Under the pieces are notes generated by a model that had not been told where the DNA came from, did no database searches, and was given only the letters and a program-made list of their open reading frames with translations. A DNA stretch of 34,551 nt, taken from the NCBI GenBank assembly GCA_045658525.1, contig JAZOVD010000094.1:1-34551 (forward strand). The letters run 5' to 3'. Below, one piece after another: positions 1 through 12,524 of this stretch (its first letter is position 1; each line of letters begins with the position of its first letter). Source of the DNA: SIG673 sp045658525. GTDB lineage: Bacteria > Bacillota > Clostridia > Oscillospirales > CAG-272. A program made the translations under genes and the position numbers.

Positions 1-571
1 CGGGAGAAGATACGTCGGTGTTAGCGCTGGTGAGAGCGTCACGAGCGGATCCACGGATGATCGGAATATCGTCGCCCGGGAAGTCATACTCGGAAAGGAG
101 GTCTCTGATCTCCATCTCAACGAGGTCGAGAAGCTCAGCGTCATCAACAAGGTCAACCTTGTTCATAAATACAACGATTGCGGGAACGCCAACCTGACGA
201 GCAAGAAGAACGTGCTCGCGGGTCTGCTGAAGAGGACCGTCGGTACCTGCAACAACGAGGATAGCTCCATCCATCTGTGCAGCACCGGTGATCATGTTCT
301 TAACATAGTCGGCGTGGCCGGGGCAGTCAACGTGAGCGTAGTGACGAGCTTCGGTCTCGTACTCAACGTGACGGGTGTTGATTGTGATTCCTCTTGCTCT
401 CTCTTCGGGAGCGTTATCGATCTGATCGTATGCGAGGAACTCGTTCTTACCGTTAGCAAGAGAAAGGGTCTTGGTGATAGCAGCGGTAAGAGTGGTCTTA
501 CCATGGTCAACGTGACCGATAGTACCAATGTTTACGTGGGGTTTGGTTCTTTCAAAGGTTTCCTTTGCCAT
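1..571 (-). CDS. tuf: Elongation factor Tu (N-terminal part; gene continues past the left edge)
   Basis: This GTPase delivers aminoacyl-tRNA to the ribosomal A site. About 190 codons are present, covering most of the G domain. Visible motifs are the P-loop GHVDHGKT at residues 19-26, the G3 motif DCPGH at 82-86 and the G4 motif NKVD at 137-140, plus the RGITIN switch I sequence near residue 60. The ATG at 569-571 is preceded by an AGGAGG-type ribosome binding site (578-586). It is the last visible gene of the str operon, 44 nt after fusA, and is probably cotranscribed with it. The C-terminal domains lie outside the window. Identification is certain from the motifs. Confidence 0.97.
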   Translation of the reverse strand, partial: MAKETFERTKPHVNIGTIGHVDHGKTTLTAAITKTLSLANGKNEFLAYDQIDNAPEERARGITINTRHVEYETEARHYAHVDCPGHADYVKNMITGAAQMDGAILVVAGTDGPLQQTREHVLLARQVGVPAIVVFMNKVDLVDDAELLDLVEMEIRDLLSEYDFPGDDIPIIRGSARDALTSANTDVSSP

Positions 572-615
572 TGTTTTAATCCTCCTAAAACTGGAATTAA
601 ATTTTTATTTTTGTT

Positions 616-2724
616 TTAATTAGCTTTTGCTCTGCTCTTGATGATGGTTTCCTGAACAGACTTCGGAACCTCCGCGTAGTGGCTGGGCTCCATTGCATAG
701 ACGCCGCGTCCCTGAGTAGAGGAACGAAGCTCCGTTGCGTATCCGAACATCTCGGAAAGCGGAACATCCGCGTTTACAACGATCATACCGAACTCTTCTT
801 CGCTGGACATTATAGTTCCGCGACGAGAGCTTATCGTTCCGGTGATGTTACCCATATACTCCTTAGGAGCGGTAACAACGACCTTCATTATAGGCTCTGT
901 AAGAACGGGGTCCGCCTTTGCCATAGCTTCCTTGAAAGCCATAGATCCGGCGATCTTGAACGCCATTTCGTTCGAGTCAACGTCGTGGGAAGATCCGCCC
1001 GTAAGCGTTACCTTAACGTCAACAACGTTGTATCCTGCAAGGATACCGGTCTGCATAGCGCTCTTGATACCGTTGTCGATAGCGGGAATGTATTCCTTCG
1101 GAACTTCTCCGCCGACGACCTCGTCGATGAACTCGTAGCCCTTTCCTGCTTCGTTGGGCTCGATAGTGATCTTTGCGTGACCGTACATACCGTGTCCACC
1201 GGTCTGCTTTGCGTACTTGGTATCTGCACTTGCTGCGCGGCGGATACCTTCCTTGTACGCAACCTGAGGTTTACCTACGTTAGCCTCAACCTTAAATTCT
1301 CTCTTTAAACGGTCAACGATAATGTCGAGGTGAAGCTCACCCATACCTGCGATAATGGTCTGACCGGTCTCTTCATCGGTGTATGCCTTGAAGGTGGGGT
1401 CTTCCTTTGCAAGCTTGGAAAGAGCTATGCCGAGCTTCTCCTGGTCGCCCTTAGTCTTGGGTTCTATGGCTTCGCGGATAACGGGATCCGGGAACTCCAT
1501 AGACTCGAGGATTACGGGGTTGTCATCGAAGCAGAGCGTATCACCCGTCGTAGTATCTTTAAGACCTGAAACGGCTGCGATGTCTCCGGTGTAGCATCCG
1601 TCGATGTTCTCGCGGTCGTTCGCGTTCATAAGAATTATACGGCCGAAACGTTCGTATTTGCCCTTAGTGGCGTTATAGACCTCCATTCCGGTCTCTACCT
1701 TACCGGAGTAAACACGGAAGTAGCAAAGTGCGCCTCCGCCCATAGGGTCGTTCATGATCTTGAATGCAAGCGCGGAGAAGGGCTCCTTGTCGTCTGCCTT
1801 TCTTTCGCACTCCTCGCCGGTATCGGGAACAGTTCCCTTTATAGCGGGGATATCGAGAGGAGAAGGCATGAAGTCGATAACTGCGTCGAGCATCTTCTGT
1901 ACACCCTTGTTCTTGTAGGAAGATCCGCATACAACGGGTACAAGAACGTTGTCGATACAAGCCTTACGGAGAGCTACTTTGAGCTCCTCGATGGTAGGCT
2001 CCTCGCCTTCGAGGTACTTCATCATAAGATCGTCGTCAGTAGCACAGATGTCCTCAACCATCTTCTCGTGATATTCTGTTGCTTTTTCAAGCATGTCGGC
2101 CGGAATAGGCTCTACGCGCATATCCTTACCGAGGTCATCATAGTAAACATCAGCTTCCATCTTCATAAGGTCGATAATTCCCTTAAACGAAGATTCAGAT
2201 CCGATGGGAAGCTGTATCGGCACAGGATGACAGCCGAGTCTCTTCTCCATCATATCTATAACTCTGTAAAAGTCAGCACCCAAAATGTCCATCTTATTTA
2301 CATAAGCCATTCTGGGAACCTTGTACTTGTTAGCCTGACGCCAAACGGTTTCAGACTGGGGCTCAACACCACCCTTCGCGCAGAAGACGGTTACAGATCC
2401 GTCCAGAACACGAAGAGAACGCTCAACCTCAACGGTAAAGTCAACGTGCCCGGGGGTGTCAATGATATTGATTCTGTGACCGGCATACTGATTAGCAGAA
2501 CCGGACCAATAACAAGTAGTAGCAGCAGAGGTGATCGTTATACCTCTTTCAGCCTCCTGAGCCATCCAGTCCATTGTCGCAGAACCGTCATGAGTTTCAC
2601 CGAGCTTGTGCTTCTTACCGGTGTAGAAAAGTATTCTTTCGGTGGTAGTAGTCTTACCGGCATCGATGTGTGCCATGATACCGATATTTCTTGTGTGTTC
2701 AAGTGAATATTCTCTGGGTTTCAT
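616..2724 (-). CDS. fusA: Elongation factor G
   Basis: This translocation GTPase has 702 residues, close to the usual bacterial length of about 690-700. G-domain motifs are AHIDAGKT at 18-25, DTPGH at 89-93 and NKMD at 143-146; the ERGITITSAATT switch I segment is also intact. The downstream part shows the normal EF-G domain order, including GGEVPKEYIPAI and the C-terminal SRRG and MFGYATELRSSTQGRG segments. The ATG follows the preceding gene by 53 nt. It lies between rpsG and tuf, the standard str operon order. The stop is TAA. Confidence 0.98.
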   Translation of the reverse strand: MKPREYSLEHTRNIGIMAHIDAGKTTTTERILFYTGKKHKLGETHDGSATMDWMAQEAERGITITSAATTCYWSGSANQYAGHRINIIDTPGHVDFTVEVERSLRVLDGSVTVFCAKGGVEPQSETVWRQANKYKVPRMAYVNKMDILGADFYRVIDMMEKRLGCHPVPIQLPIGSESSFKGIIDLMKMEADVYYDDLGKDMRVEPIPADMLEKATEYHEKMVEDICATDDDLMMKYLEGEEPTIEELKVALRKACIDNVLVPVVCGSSYKNKGVQKMLDAVIDFMPSPLDIPAIKGTVPDTGEECERKADDKEPFSALAFKIMNDPMGGGALCYFRVYSGKVETGMEVYNATKGKYERFGRIILMNANDRENIDGCYTGDIAAVSGLKDTTTGDTLCFDDNPVILESMEFPDPVIREAIEPKTKGDQEKLGIALSKLAKEDPTFKAYTDEETGQTIIAGMGELHLDIIVDRLKREFKVEANVGKPQVAYKEGIRRAASADTKYAKQTGGHGMYGHAKITIEPNEAGKGYEFIDEVVGGEVPKEYIPAIDNGIKSAMQTGILAGYNVVDVKVTLTGGSSHDVDSNEMAFKIAGSMAFKEAMAKADPVLTEPIMKVVVTAPKEYMGNITGTISSRRGTIMSSEEEFGMIVVNADVPLSEMFGYATELRSSTQGRGVYAMEPSHYAEVPKSVQETIIKSRAKAN

Positions 2725-2777
2725 AGTTTAATATCCTCCGGCACAGCAAACCGAAACAGTTTGGTGTACGTTTAAAA

Positions 2778-3248
2778 TTAATATCTGTAATGTGCGAAAG
2801 CTTTGTTGGCTTCTGCCATTCTGTGTGTCTCTTCTTTTTTCTTGAACGCACCGCCTGTGCTGTTCATTGCGTCCACGATCTCACCGGCGAGCTTTTCAGC
2901 CATAGACTTTTCGCTACGCGTTCTTGAATAAGTACGCATCCAGCGCAGTCCAAGTGTGAGTCTTCTTTCTTCGCGGACCTCCATAGGAACCTGGTAAGTA
3001 GAACCGCATACACGTCTTGCCTTTACTTCAAGCTTGGGCATTACGTTTTCAAGCGCTTCGTTGAATGCTTCGATAGCACCCTTACCGGTTTTGGCTTCTA
3101 CTATCTCAAAAGCATCATATACTATCTTCTGAGCTACGCCTTTTTTGCCGTCTTCCATTATATTGTTTATGAGCTTTGTTACAAGCTTTGAATGATAAAG
3201 CGGATCCGGCAATACGTCTCTTTTGGAAATCTTACCTCTTCTCGGCAC
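2778..3248 (-). CDS. rpsG: 30S ribosomal protein S7
   Basis: S7 nucleates assembly of the 30S head by binding 16S rRNA. The gene begins at a GTG (3246-3248): a GGAGG ribosome binding site sits 8 nt upstream, and the resulting protein begins (M)PRRGKISKRDVLPDP and is 156 residues, the normal S7 length. The same frame stays open for 24 further codons upstream, but that extension has no family resemblance and would skip the ribosome binding site. The RRLTLGLRWM segment and the C-terminal FAHYRY are typical. It lies between rpsL and fusA. Confidence 0.97.
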   Translation of the reverse strand: MPRRGKISKRDVLPDPLYHSKLVTKLINNIMEDGKKGVAQKIVYDAFEIVEAKTGKGAIEAFNEALENVMPKLEVKARRVCGSTYQVPMEVREERRLTLGLRWMRTYSRTRSEKSMAEKLAGEIVDAMNSTGGAFKKKEETHRMAEANKAFAHYRY

Positions 3249-3391
3249 TTTGCTTCCCTCCTTCACATAAAATGAATTCACAGGTACTCGTGAATTTTTT
3301 CCCGTAAATGTGCAGATCAATGGATTCCAATTACATCATCTATATATAATCGTTTCCGATTTGACTCTGACAAACACGTTATTTGGCAGTA

Positions 3392-3814
3392 TTACTTCTT
3401 TCCTGCCTTCGGTTTCTTGGCTCCGTACTTGGATCGGGCCTGGTTTCTCTTCGCAACGCCCTGTGCACCGAGCGTACCGCGAATGATGTGCTAACGTACA
3501 CCAGGCAGGTCTCTAACTCTTCCGCCTCTTATAAGAACAACGGAGTGCTCCTGCAAGTTGTGTCCGATACCGGGAATATAAGTTGTTACTTCCATTCCAT
3601 TGGAAAGTCTTACTCTTGCTATCTTACGGAGAGCCGAGTTAGGCTTCTTAGGGGTCGTGGTAGTAACCTTCGTACAAACGCCGCGCTTCTGCGGTGCAGG
3701 CTGATCGGTTGTAATATCCTTAATGGTATTTATACCGTGCTGCAAAACCGGAGCCTTCGACTTGTACTCAGACTTCTTTCTTCCCTGCTTTACGAGCTGG
3801 TTAAATGTTGGCAT
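3392..3814 (-). CDS. rpsL: 30S ribosomal protein S12, interrupted by an in-frame TAG at codon 108
   Basis: S12 forms part of the decoding centre. The ATG at 3812-3814 follows an AGGAGGAGG ribosome binding site and gives MPTFNQLV. The reading frame runs normally through TTTTPKKPNSALRK (Lys56 present) and GHNLQEHSVVLIRGGRV, then meets TAG at 3491-3493 directly after DLPGVR, where the family has Tyr. The same frame continues without shift through HIIRGTLGAQGVAKRNQ and ARSKYGAKKPKAGKK to a TAA at 3392-3394, giving 140 codons in all, the usual length. The tail is fully conserved, so the gene does not look decayed. Residue 101 is Arg instead of the usual Lys. A stop at 108 would remove a conserved segment expected to be essential. 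It may be a base-call or assembly error, a suppressed nonsense codon or a recoded codon. Confidence 0.93.
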
Positions 3815-3840
3815 CTTCCTCCTCCTTTCTTCAAATACAG

Positions 3841-3885
3841 CGGCATTTTCGATATACAATTTTCGTATGAATATCCACAATGCCG
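3841..3885 (-). promoter_or_regulatory. Stem-loop in the rpsL 5' leader
   Basis: A 7-bp inverted repeat (CGGCATT at 3841-3847, AATGCCG at 3879-3885) encloses a second, weaker inverted repeat (ATAC and GTAT within a GATAT to ATATC pair). It lies between the promoter and the ribosome binding site of rpsL, so it would form near the 5' end of the str operon mRNA. A role in regulation is inferred only from position. Confidence 0.4.
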
Positions 3886-3897
3886 GAATTATAAATT

Positions 3898-3926
3898 ATT
3901 ATACCTTAATATATACCAAAAGTCAA
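3898..3926 (-). promoter_or_regulatory. Sigma-A promoter of the str operon (rpsL-rpsG-fusA-tuf)
   Basis: On the minus strand the -35 box is TTGACT (3921-3926) and the -10 box is a perfect TATAAT (3898-3903), 17 bp apart. It lies 84 nt upstream of the rpsL start and beyond the rpoC terminator, so the str operon has its own start site. Confidence 0.85.
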
Positions 3927-4024
3927 GTAATTCAAGCTATGCAGAAAAAAATTCTCCCTTTTGCACAATATTTTCGCTTATACCTCAGCATTATGCATAT
4001 TTTTCACATAAGTTTTTACGTTCA

Positions 4025-4080
4025 TTTCTTTTTCCTTCTTTGCAAAGAAAGAAAAAGAAACGAACCAAAGAAAAAGAAAG
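4025..4080. repeat. Palindromic purine/pyrimidine-tract repeat between rpsL and rpoC
   Basis: Positions 4025-4042 and 4043-4060 form an 18-bp inverted repeat with one mismatch and no loop, made of CTTT/AAAG tracts. The right half is followed by a near-copy of itself (CAAAGAAAAAGAAAGAAAC, 4066-4084). A related 10-bp palindrome sits at 4248-4269 right after rpoC. The rest of the stretch between the rpsL start and the rpoC stop holds the rpsL leader and promoter and the rpoC terminator; I see no gene in it. Confidence 0.55.
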
Positions 4081-4197
4081 AAACTTACAGTCGAGCTTTT
4101 ATTTCCACCTTGGACAATTTTTCACTTCCGAGGGGTTCACATAGAGATACGGATTGGGTAAAGATTTCATTCCTTTTTTCGAAGAAAAACAAAAAAC

Positions 4198-4241
4198 ACT
4201 TCCCTCACACGCTCCTTATCAAGGTGGCGTGTGAGGGAAGT
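4198..4241 (-). terminator. Rho-independent terminator of rpoBC
   Basis: A perfect 15-bp stem (4198-4212 with 4227-4241) is followed on the minus strand by the T-rich tail TGTTTTTTGTTTTT. The loop holds a further CCTT/AAGG pairing. It lies 41 nt after the rpoC stop, separating rpoBC from the str operon. Confidence 0.9.
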
Positions 4242-4282
4242 TCTTTGCTTCTTTCTTTCAAGAAAGAAGATAAATTCTCACA

Positions 4283-7200
4283 TTACTCAGCGGTATCCTC
4301 AGCGTTGGGGTCAAGCTCGTTTGCCTCGATCTCAACGTTGCGGTAGTACTCCATACCCGTACCCGCGGGAATGAGCTTACCGATGATAACGTTTTCTTTA
4401 AGTCCAAGCAGGTTATCCGTCTTACCCTTGATGGCAGCCTCGGTGAGGACCTTTGTGGTCTCCTGGAAGGACGCCGCGGAAAGGAAGGACTCGGTGTTAA
4501 GAGAAGCCTTGGTAATACCGAGAAGAACAACAGAGCCCTTAGGAAGCGTAAGTCCCTCTTCGCCCGCGTCCATTCTCTTTATTATCTTGTCCGTCTCTAT
4601 CTTGAACTCGGACTTATCTACCATGCTGCCCTGCATCATATCAGTGCTTCCGCTGTCGTCAACGTACATCTTTCTTGTCATCTGACGCGCGATAACCTCA
4701 ATGTGCTTATCGTTTATATCAACCGACTGGCTACGATAGACCTTCTGTACCTCGCGGATAACGTAGTCATATACCGCGTCAACTCCGCTTACTCTCATAA
4801 TATCCGCAGGAGCAAGGCTACCCTCGGTTATCGGCTCGCCGCGCTTTATAGACGCTCCGTCCGCTACTATTATTCTGGAGTTATAAGGTATCGTGTAGGT
4901 AGCTACCTTATCCTCGCCGTTGTTTATACTTACGCTGCGGGTTCTCTTAACGTCGGTTATCTCGACAGTACCCTCAGCCTCGGAAATGATAGCCGTCTTC
5001 TTGGGTCTGCGCGCCTCGAACAGCTCCTCAACACGGGGAAGACCGTTCGTGATGTTAGATCCCGCAACTCCTCCGGTATGGAAGGTTCTCATCGTAAGCT
5101 GAGTACCCGGCTCACCTATCGACTGAGCCGCGATGATACCGACAGCTTCACCTATATTGACCTTCTTGCCCGAAGCAAGGTCGGAACCGTAACAGTGAGC
5201 GCATATACCATGGAGCGCCTCACATTCGAGTATGCTTCTTATACATACGCTTTCAATGCCAGCGCCGACTATCTTCTTTACTTCCTCGTCGGTCATAAGA
5301 GTGTTATCGGGAACGAGAACGTTTCCGTCCTTGTCCGTGACGTCACCCTGTGTATAACGTCCGAGCAAACGGTCGTCGAGCTTTTCGATGGTCTCGCCCT
5401 CGTCGGTTATCTTGGATACCCACATACCCTTCTTCGTTCCGCAGTCCTCACGGCGTATGATAACGTCCTGAGAAACGTCAACGAGACGACGGGTAAGGTA
5501 ACCGGAGTCAGCCGTACGGAGAGCCGTGTCGGAAAGCGACTTACGCGCACCACGCGCTGCTATAAAGTATTCGAGTATTTTAAGGCCTTCACGGAAGTTT
5601 GACTTAATAGGAAGCTCCATCGTCTCACCGGACGCCTTGAACATAAGTCCACGCATACCTGCGAGCTGACGCATCTGGGTTATATTACCTCTCGCTCCGG
5701 AGTCACTCATCATCTTGATGGGGTTATACTTATCAAAACGTTTCTGGAGTGCCGCAACAACGTCGTTGGTGGTCTTTTCCCAGATCTTGATTACGTTCTT
5801 GTAACGCTCTTCCTCGGTAAGCTCACCGTCCTCGTAAGCCTGACGGACCATCTCGACGTCCTTTTCGGAGTTCTCAACGAGAGTATATTTCTCATCGGGA
5901 ATGGTAACGTCAGCAAACGAAATGGATATTCCGCTCTTGGTGGAGTACTTGAAGCCCTGAGACTTTATAGCGTCAAGAACGTTAGCCGTCTCGGAGATGG
6001 TGTGCATCTTTATGCAGTTATCAACGATCTTACCAAGCTCTTTCTTGGTAACGGTCTTGTCTATTTCAAGCTTGAACCAGTTCTCGGGCTTGCTTCTGTC
6101 AACAAATCCGAGGTCCTGAGGAATGGGCTTGTTGAATATCATACGACCGAGGGTCGCATCGATAAGACCCGACTTCATCTCACCGTTTATCTCCTTGGTA
6201 ACGCGTACCTTGATAGGAGCGTGGAGTCCAAGCTCACCGTTCTCGTAAGCCATCATAGCCTCGTCGAAGTCGCGGTAGATGTTACCCTCACCCGGCTCAC
6301 CCGCCTTATCTATCGTAAGGTAGAACGAACCGAGAACCATATCCTGCGAGGGAACGGAAACCGCGCGTCCGTCAGCGGGTTTAAGAAGGTTGTTTGCGGA
6401 AAGCATAAGGAAGCGTGCCTCAGCCTGTGCCTCCGAAGAAAGCGGAACGTGAACAGGCATCTGGTCTCCGTCGAAGTCCGCGTTGAATGCCGTACATACG
6501 AGCGGATGGAGCTTTATCGCTCTACCCTCAACAAGTATAGGCTCGAACGCCTGAACGGAAAGTCTGTGAAGTGTAGGCGCACGGTTGAGGAGAACGGGGT
6601 GCTCTTTAATGACTATTTCAAGAGCGTCCCAAACCTCGGGAGTTACCTTTTCTACCTTCTTCTTAGCGTCCTTTATATTGGAAGCCTTCTGAGACTCAAC
6701 GAGTCTCTTCATAACGAAGGGTCTGAACAGTTCGAGAGCCATCTCCTTAGGAAGACCGCACTGATATATACGAAGCTCAGGTCCGACGACTATAACGGAA
6801 CGTCCGGAATAGTCAACACGCTTACCGAGAAGGTTCTGACGGAAGCGTCCCTGCTTACCTCTGAGCATATCCGAAAGAGATTTGAGCGGACGGTTGGAAG
6901 GACCTGTTACGCTCTTTCCGTGGTGTCCGTTATCGAAGAGGGCATCAACTGCCTCCTGAAGCATTCTCTTTTCGTTTCTTACTATAATATCGGGCGCGTC
7001 AAGCTCCATAAGGCGGGCAAGACGGTTGTTTCTGTTTATAACGCGTCTGTAAAGATCGTTAATATCGGAGGTCGCGTATCTTCCACCGTCGAGCTGTACC
7101 ATAGGACGTATATCCGGAGGTATTACCGGTACTACGTCAAGTATCATCCACTCAGGCTTGTTTCCGGAAACGCGGAACGCCTCAACTATCGAAAGACGCT

Positions 7201-7819
7201 TGATTATCTTAGCTTTCTTCTGACCGGTAGCCGTTTCAAGCTCCGCTCTGAGCTTTGCGGAAAGGTCGTCAAGATCGAGCTTTTGAAGGAGCTTCTTGAC
7301 CGCTTCCGCTCCCATTCCGACCTCAAAGTCGTCCTGGTATTTGTTGTAATACTCCTGATACTCTCTGTCCGTGAGAAGCTGGTTCTGCATAAGGGGAGTC
7401 GTACCGGGATCTATTACTATATACTGAATGAAATATAAAACCTTTTCAAGGTATCTCGGAGATATATCGAGAAGAGTACCTATACGGGAGGGTATCGCTC
7501 TGAAATACCAGATATGGGATACGGGAGCAGCAAGCTCTATGTGTCCCATACGCTCACGGCGTACCTTCTTTGAGGTTACCTCAACTCCGCACTTCTCGCA
7601 CTTTCTACCCGTGTAGCGTACACGCTTGTACTTTCCGCAGTAACATTCAAAATCCTTTGTAGGACCGAATATCTTTTCGCAGAAAAGTCCGTCGCGCTCC
7701 GCCTTCAACGTACGGTAGTTGATCGTTTCGGGCTTTTTGACCTCACCGAACGACCACGATCTTATCATCTCCGGAGACGCAAGTCCTATTTTGATTGAAT
7801 CAAAAATATTTCGTTCCAT
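4283..7819 (-). CDS. rpoC: DNA-directed RNA polymerase subunit beta'
   Basis: This is the catalytic clamp subunit of RNA polymerase, 1178 residues. The N-terminal zinc ribbon uses C59, C61, C74 and C77 (CYCGKY and RKCEKCG). The Mg-binding active-site motif NADFDGDQM is near residue 445, just after NRAPTLHRLSVQAFEP. A second zinc site appears in CEALHGICAHC, and the trigger-loop/bridge region and RVEELFEARRPK follow. The ATG at 7817-7819 is chosen because GGAGGATAGG precedes it and MERNIFDSIKIG is the family start; an upstream in-frame GTG adds seven unsupported residues. It follows rpoB by 62 nt. A GCCGCC/GGCGGC hairpin (7832-7847) lies just upstream of the ribosome binding site. Confidence 0.98.
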   Translation of the reverse strand: MERNIFDSIKIGLASPEMIRSWSFGEVKKPETINYRTLKAERDGLFCEKIFGPTKDFECYCGKYKRVRYTGRKCEKCGVEVTSKKVRRERMGHIELAAPVSHIWYFRAIPSRIGTLLDISPRYLEKVLYFIQYIVIDPGTTPLMQNQLLTDREYQEYYNKYQDDFEVGMGAEAVKKLLQKLDLDDLSAKLRAELETATGQKKAKIIKRLSIVEAFRVSGNKPEWMILDVVPVIPPDIRPMVQLDGGRYATSDINDLYRRVINRNNRLARLMELDAPDIIVRNEKRMLQEAVDALFDNGHHGKSVTGPSNRPLKSLSDMLRGKQGRFRQNLLGKRVDYSGRSVIVVGPELRIYQCGLPKEMALELFRPFVMKRLVESQKASNIKDAKKKVEKVTPEVWDALEIVIKEHPVLLNRAPTLHRLSVQAFEPILVEGRAIKLHPLVCTAFNADFDGDQMPVHVPLSSEAQAEARFLMLSANNLLKPADGRAVSVPSQDMVLGSFYLTIDKAGEPGEGNIYRDFDEAMMAYENGELGLHAPIKVRVTKEINGEMKSGLIDATLGRMIFNKPIPQDLGFVDRSKPENWFKLEIDKTVTKKELGKIVDNCIKMHTISETANVLDAIKSQGFKYSTKSGISISFADVTIPDEKYTLVENSEKDVEMVRQAYEDGELTEEERYKNVIKIWEKTTNDVVAALQKRFDKYNPIKMMSDSGARGNITQMRQLAGMRGLMFKASGETMELPIKSNFREGLKILEYFIAARGARKSLSDTALRTADSGYLTRRLVDVSQDVIIRREDCGTKKGMWVSKITDEGETIEKLDDRLLGRYTQGDVTDKDGNVLVPDNTLMTDEEVKKIVGAGIESVCIRSILECEALHGICAHCYGSDLASGKKVNIGEAVGIIAAQSIGEPGTQLTMRTFHTGGVAGSNITNGLPRVEELFEARRPKKTAIISEAEGTVEITDVKRTRSVSINNGEDKVATYTIPYNSRIIVADGASIKRGEPITEGSLAPADIMRVSGVDAVYDYVIREVQKVYRSQSVDINDKHIEVIARQMTRKMYVDDSGSTDMMQGSMVDKSEFKIETDKIIKRMDAGEEGLTLPKGSVVLLGITKASLNTESFLSAASFQETTKVLTEAAIKGKTDNLLGLKENVIIGKLIPAGTGMEYYRNVEIEANELDPNAEDTAE

Positions 7820-7881
7820 CCTATCCTCCAAGCCGCCCACAGGCGGCGTATTATTTAAGTTGTAAGTTCGTTTACAAGCGA

Positions 7882-12015
<4,134 letters not shown>

Positions 12016-12347
12016 ATAAGCATCCTTTCTAATTTGACCGAGTCGCACTTTGTTATTTCCGCGTGTCGGTCATAAAAAATTAAATAGACCACCATGAGCG
12101 CTCACAAACGCCGACGAAAAAGATCTGCGTGATATTTTTCTTGCGTGCTACCCCTACGACAAAGCTGGTTACCGTCGAATTATAAGCTGCACCCACGCTA
12201 CCCCTACGACAAGCTGGTTACCGTCGAATTATAAGCCGCGCTGCTTTTCAGCCGAAAAATATACGTGTTTCCTTTACGTCGGGGCAGTAAACCCCAACGG
12301 AGGTCCTCACTACGAGTAAACATATATCGCTTACTACATCAGCATAC
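12016..12347 (-). promoter_or_regulatory. Long 5' leader of rpoB with a tandem repeat and hairpin
   Basis: About 330 nt separate the rpoB promoter from its ATG. The leader contains an 8-bp hairpin with a 7-nt loop (12277-12284 with 12292-12299) and then a 41-nt sequence present twice in tandem. No convincing gene is visible. A leader of this size in an RNA polymerase operon suggests RNA-level control, but I do not recognise a known element such as the L10 leader, so the function is open. Confidence 0.6.
12147..12236. repeat. Tandem 41-nt direct repeat in the rpoB leader
   Basis: Copy 1 at 12147-12187 and copy 2 at 12197-12236 are identical except for one extra A in copy 1 (CAAAGC versus CAAGC). 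The period is 50 nt. Each copy contains CTACGACAAAGCTGGTTACC-like sequence and ends in ATTATAAGC. Within each copy CGAC and GTCG can pair around the GGTAACC core. Confidence 0.9.
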
Positions 12348-12376
12348 ATTATACCATTCTTATTTTAAATTGTCAA
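12348..12376 (-). promoter_or_regulatory. Sigma-A promoter of rpoBC
   Basis: On the minus strand there is a perfect consensus TTGACA (12371-12376), a 17-bp spacer and TATAAT (12348-12353). It lies in an AT-rich stretch and is divergent from the rpsT promoter. Confidence 0.9.
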
Positions 12377-12450
12377 GAAATTTTTGGTTATATTTATTTT
12401 TTTACAATTTGTTCATAAAAAATATTTTTTGACTTTTTTTGAAAAACCTA

Positions 12451-12479
12451 TTGATTTTTTTATTTGTTTGTGATAGAAT
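12451..12479 (+). promoter_or_regulatory. Promoter of rpsT
   Basis: TTGATT (12451-12456) and TAGAAT (12474-12479) are separated by 17 bp on the plus strand, about 45 nt upstream of the rpsT start. Confidence 0.7.
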
Positions 12480-12524
12480 ATCAAAGTGAAGATTTCTTAT
12501 TTTTTCCGAAGGAGGTAATTTTGA

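Noticed and set aside
3249..3391. Internal promoter between rpsL and rpsG
   Set aside because: A TTGTCA and a TATATA-like box exist on the minus strand, but the spacing is about 19 bp and the match is weak.
3814..3880. Upstream start extending S12 by 22 residues
   Set aside because: The extension is not S12-like, and the AGGAGGAGG site directly precedes the internal ATG.
6002..7438. Plus-strand open frame of 478 codons opposite rpoC
   Set aside because: It is an antisense shadow of rpoC created by codon bias.
12179..12184. TATAAT sequences inside the rpoB leader repeats as extra promoters
   Set aside because: No acceptable -35 box lies 16-18 bp upstream of either copy on the minus strand; the consensus promoter upstream explains transcription.
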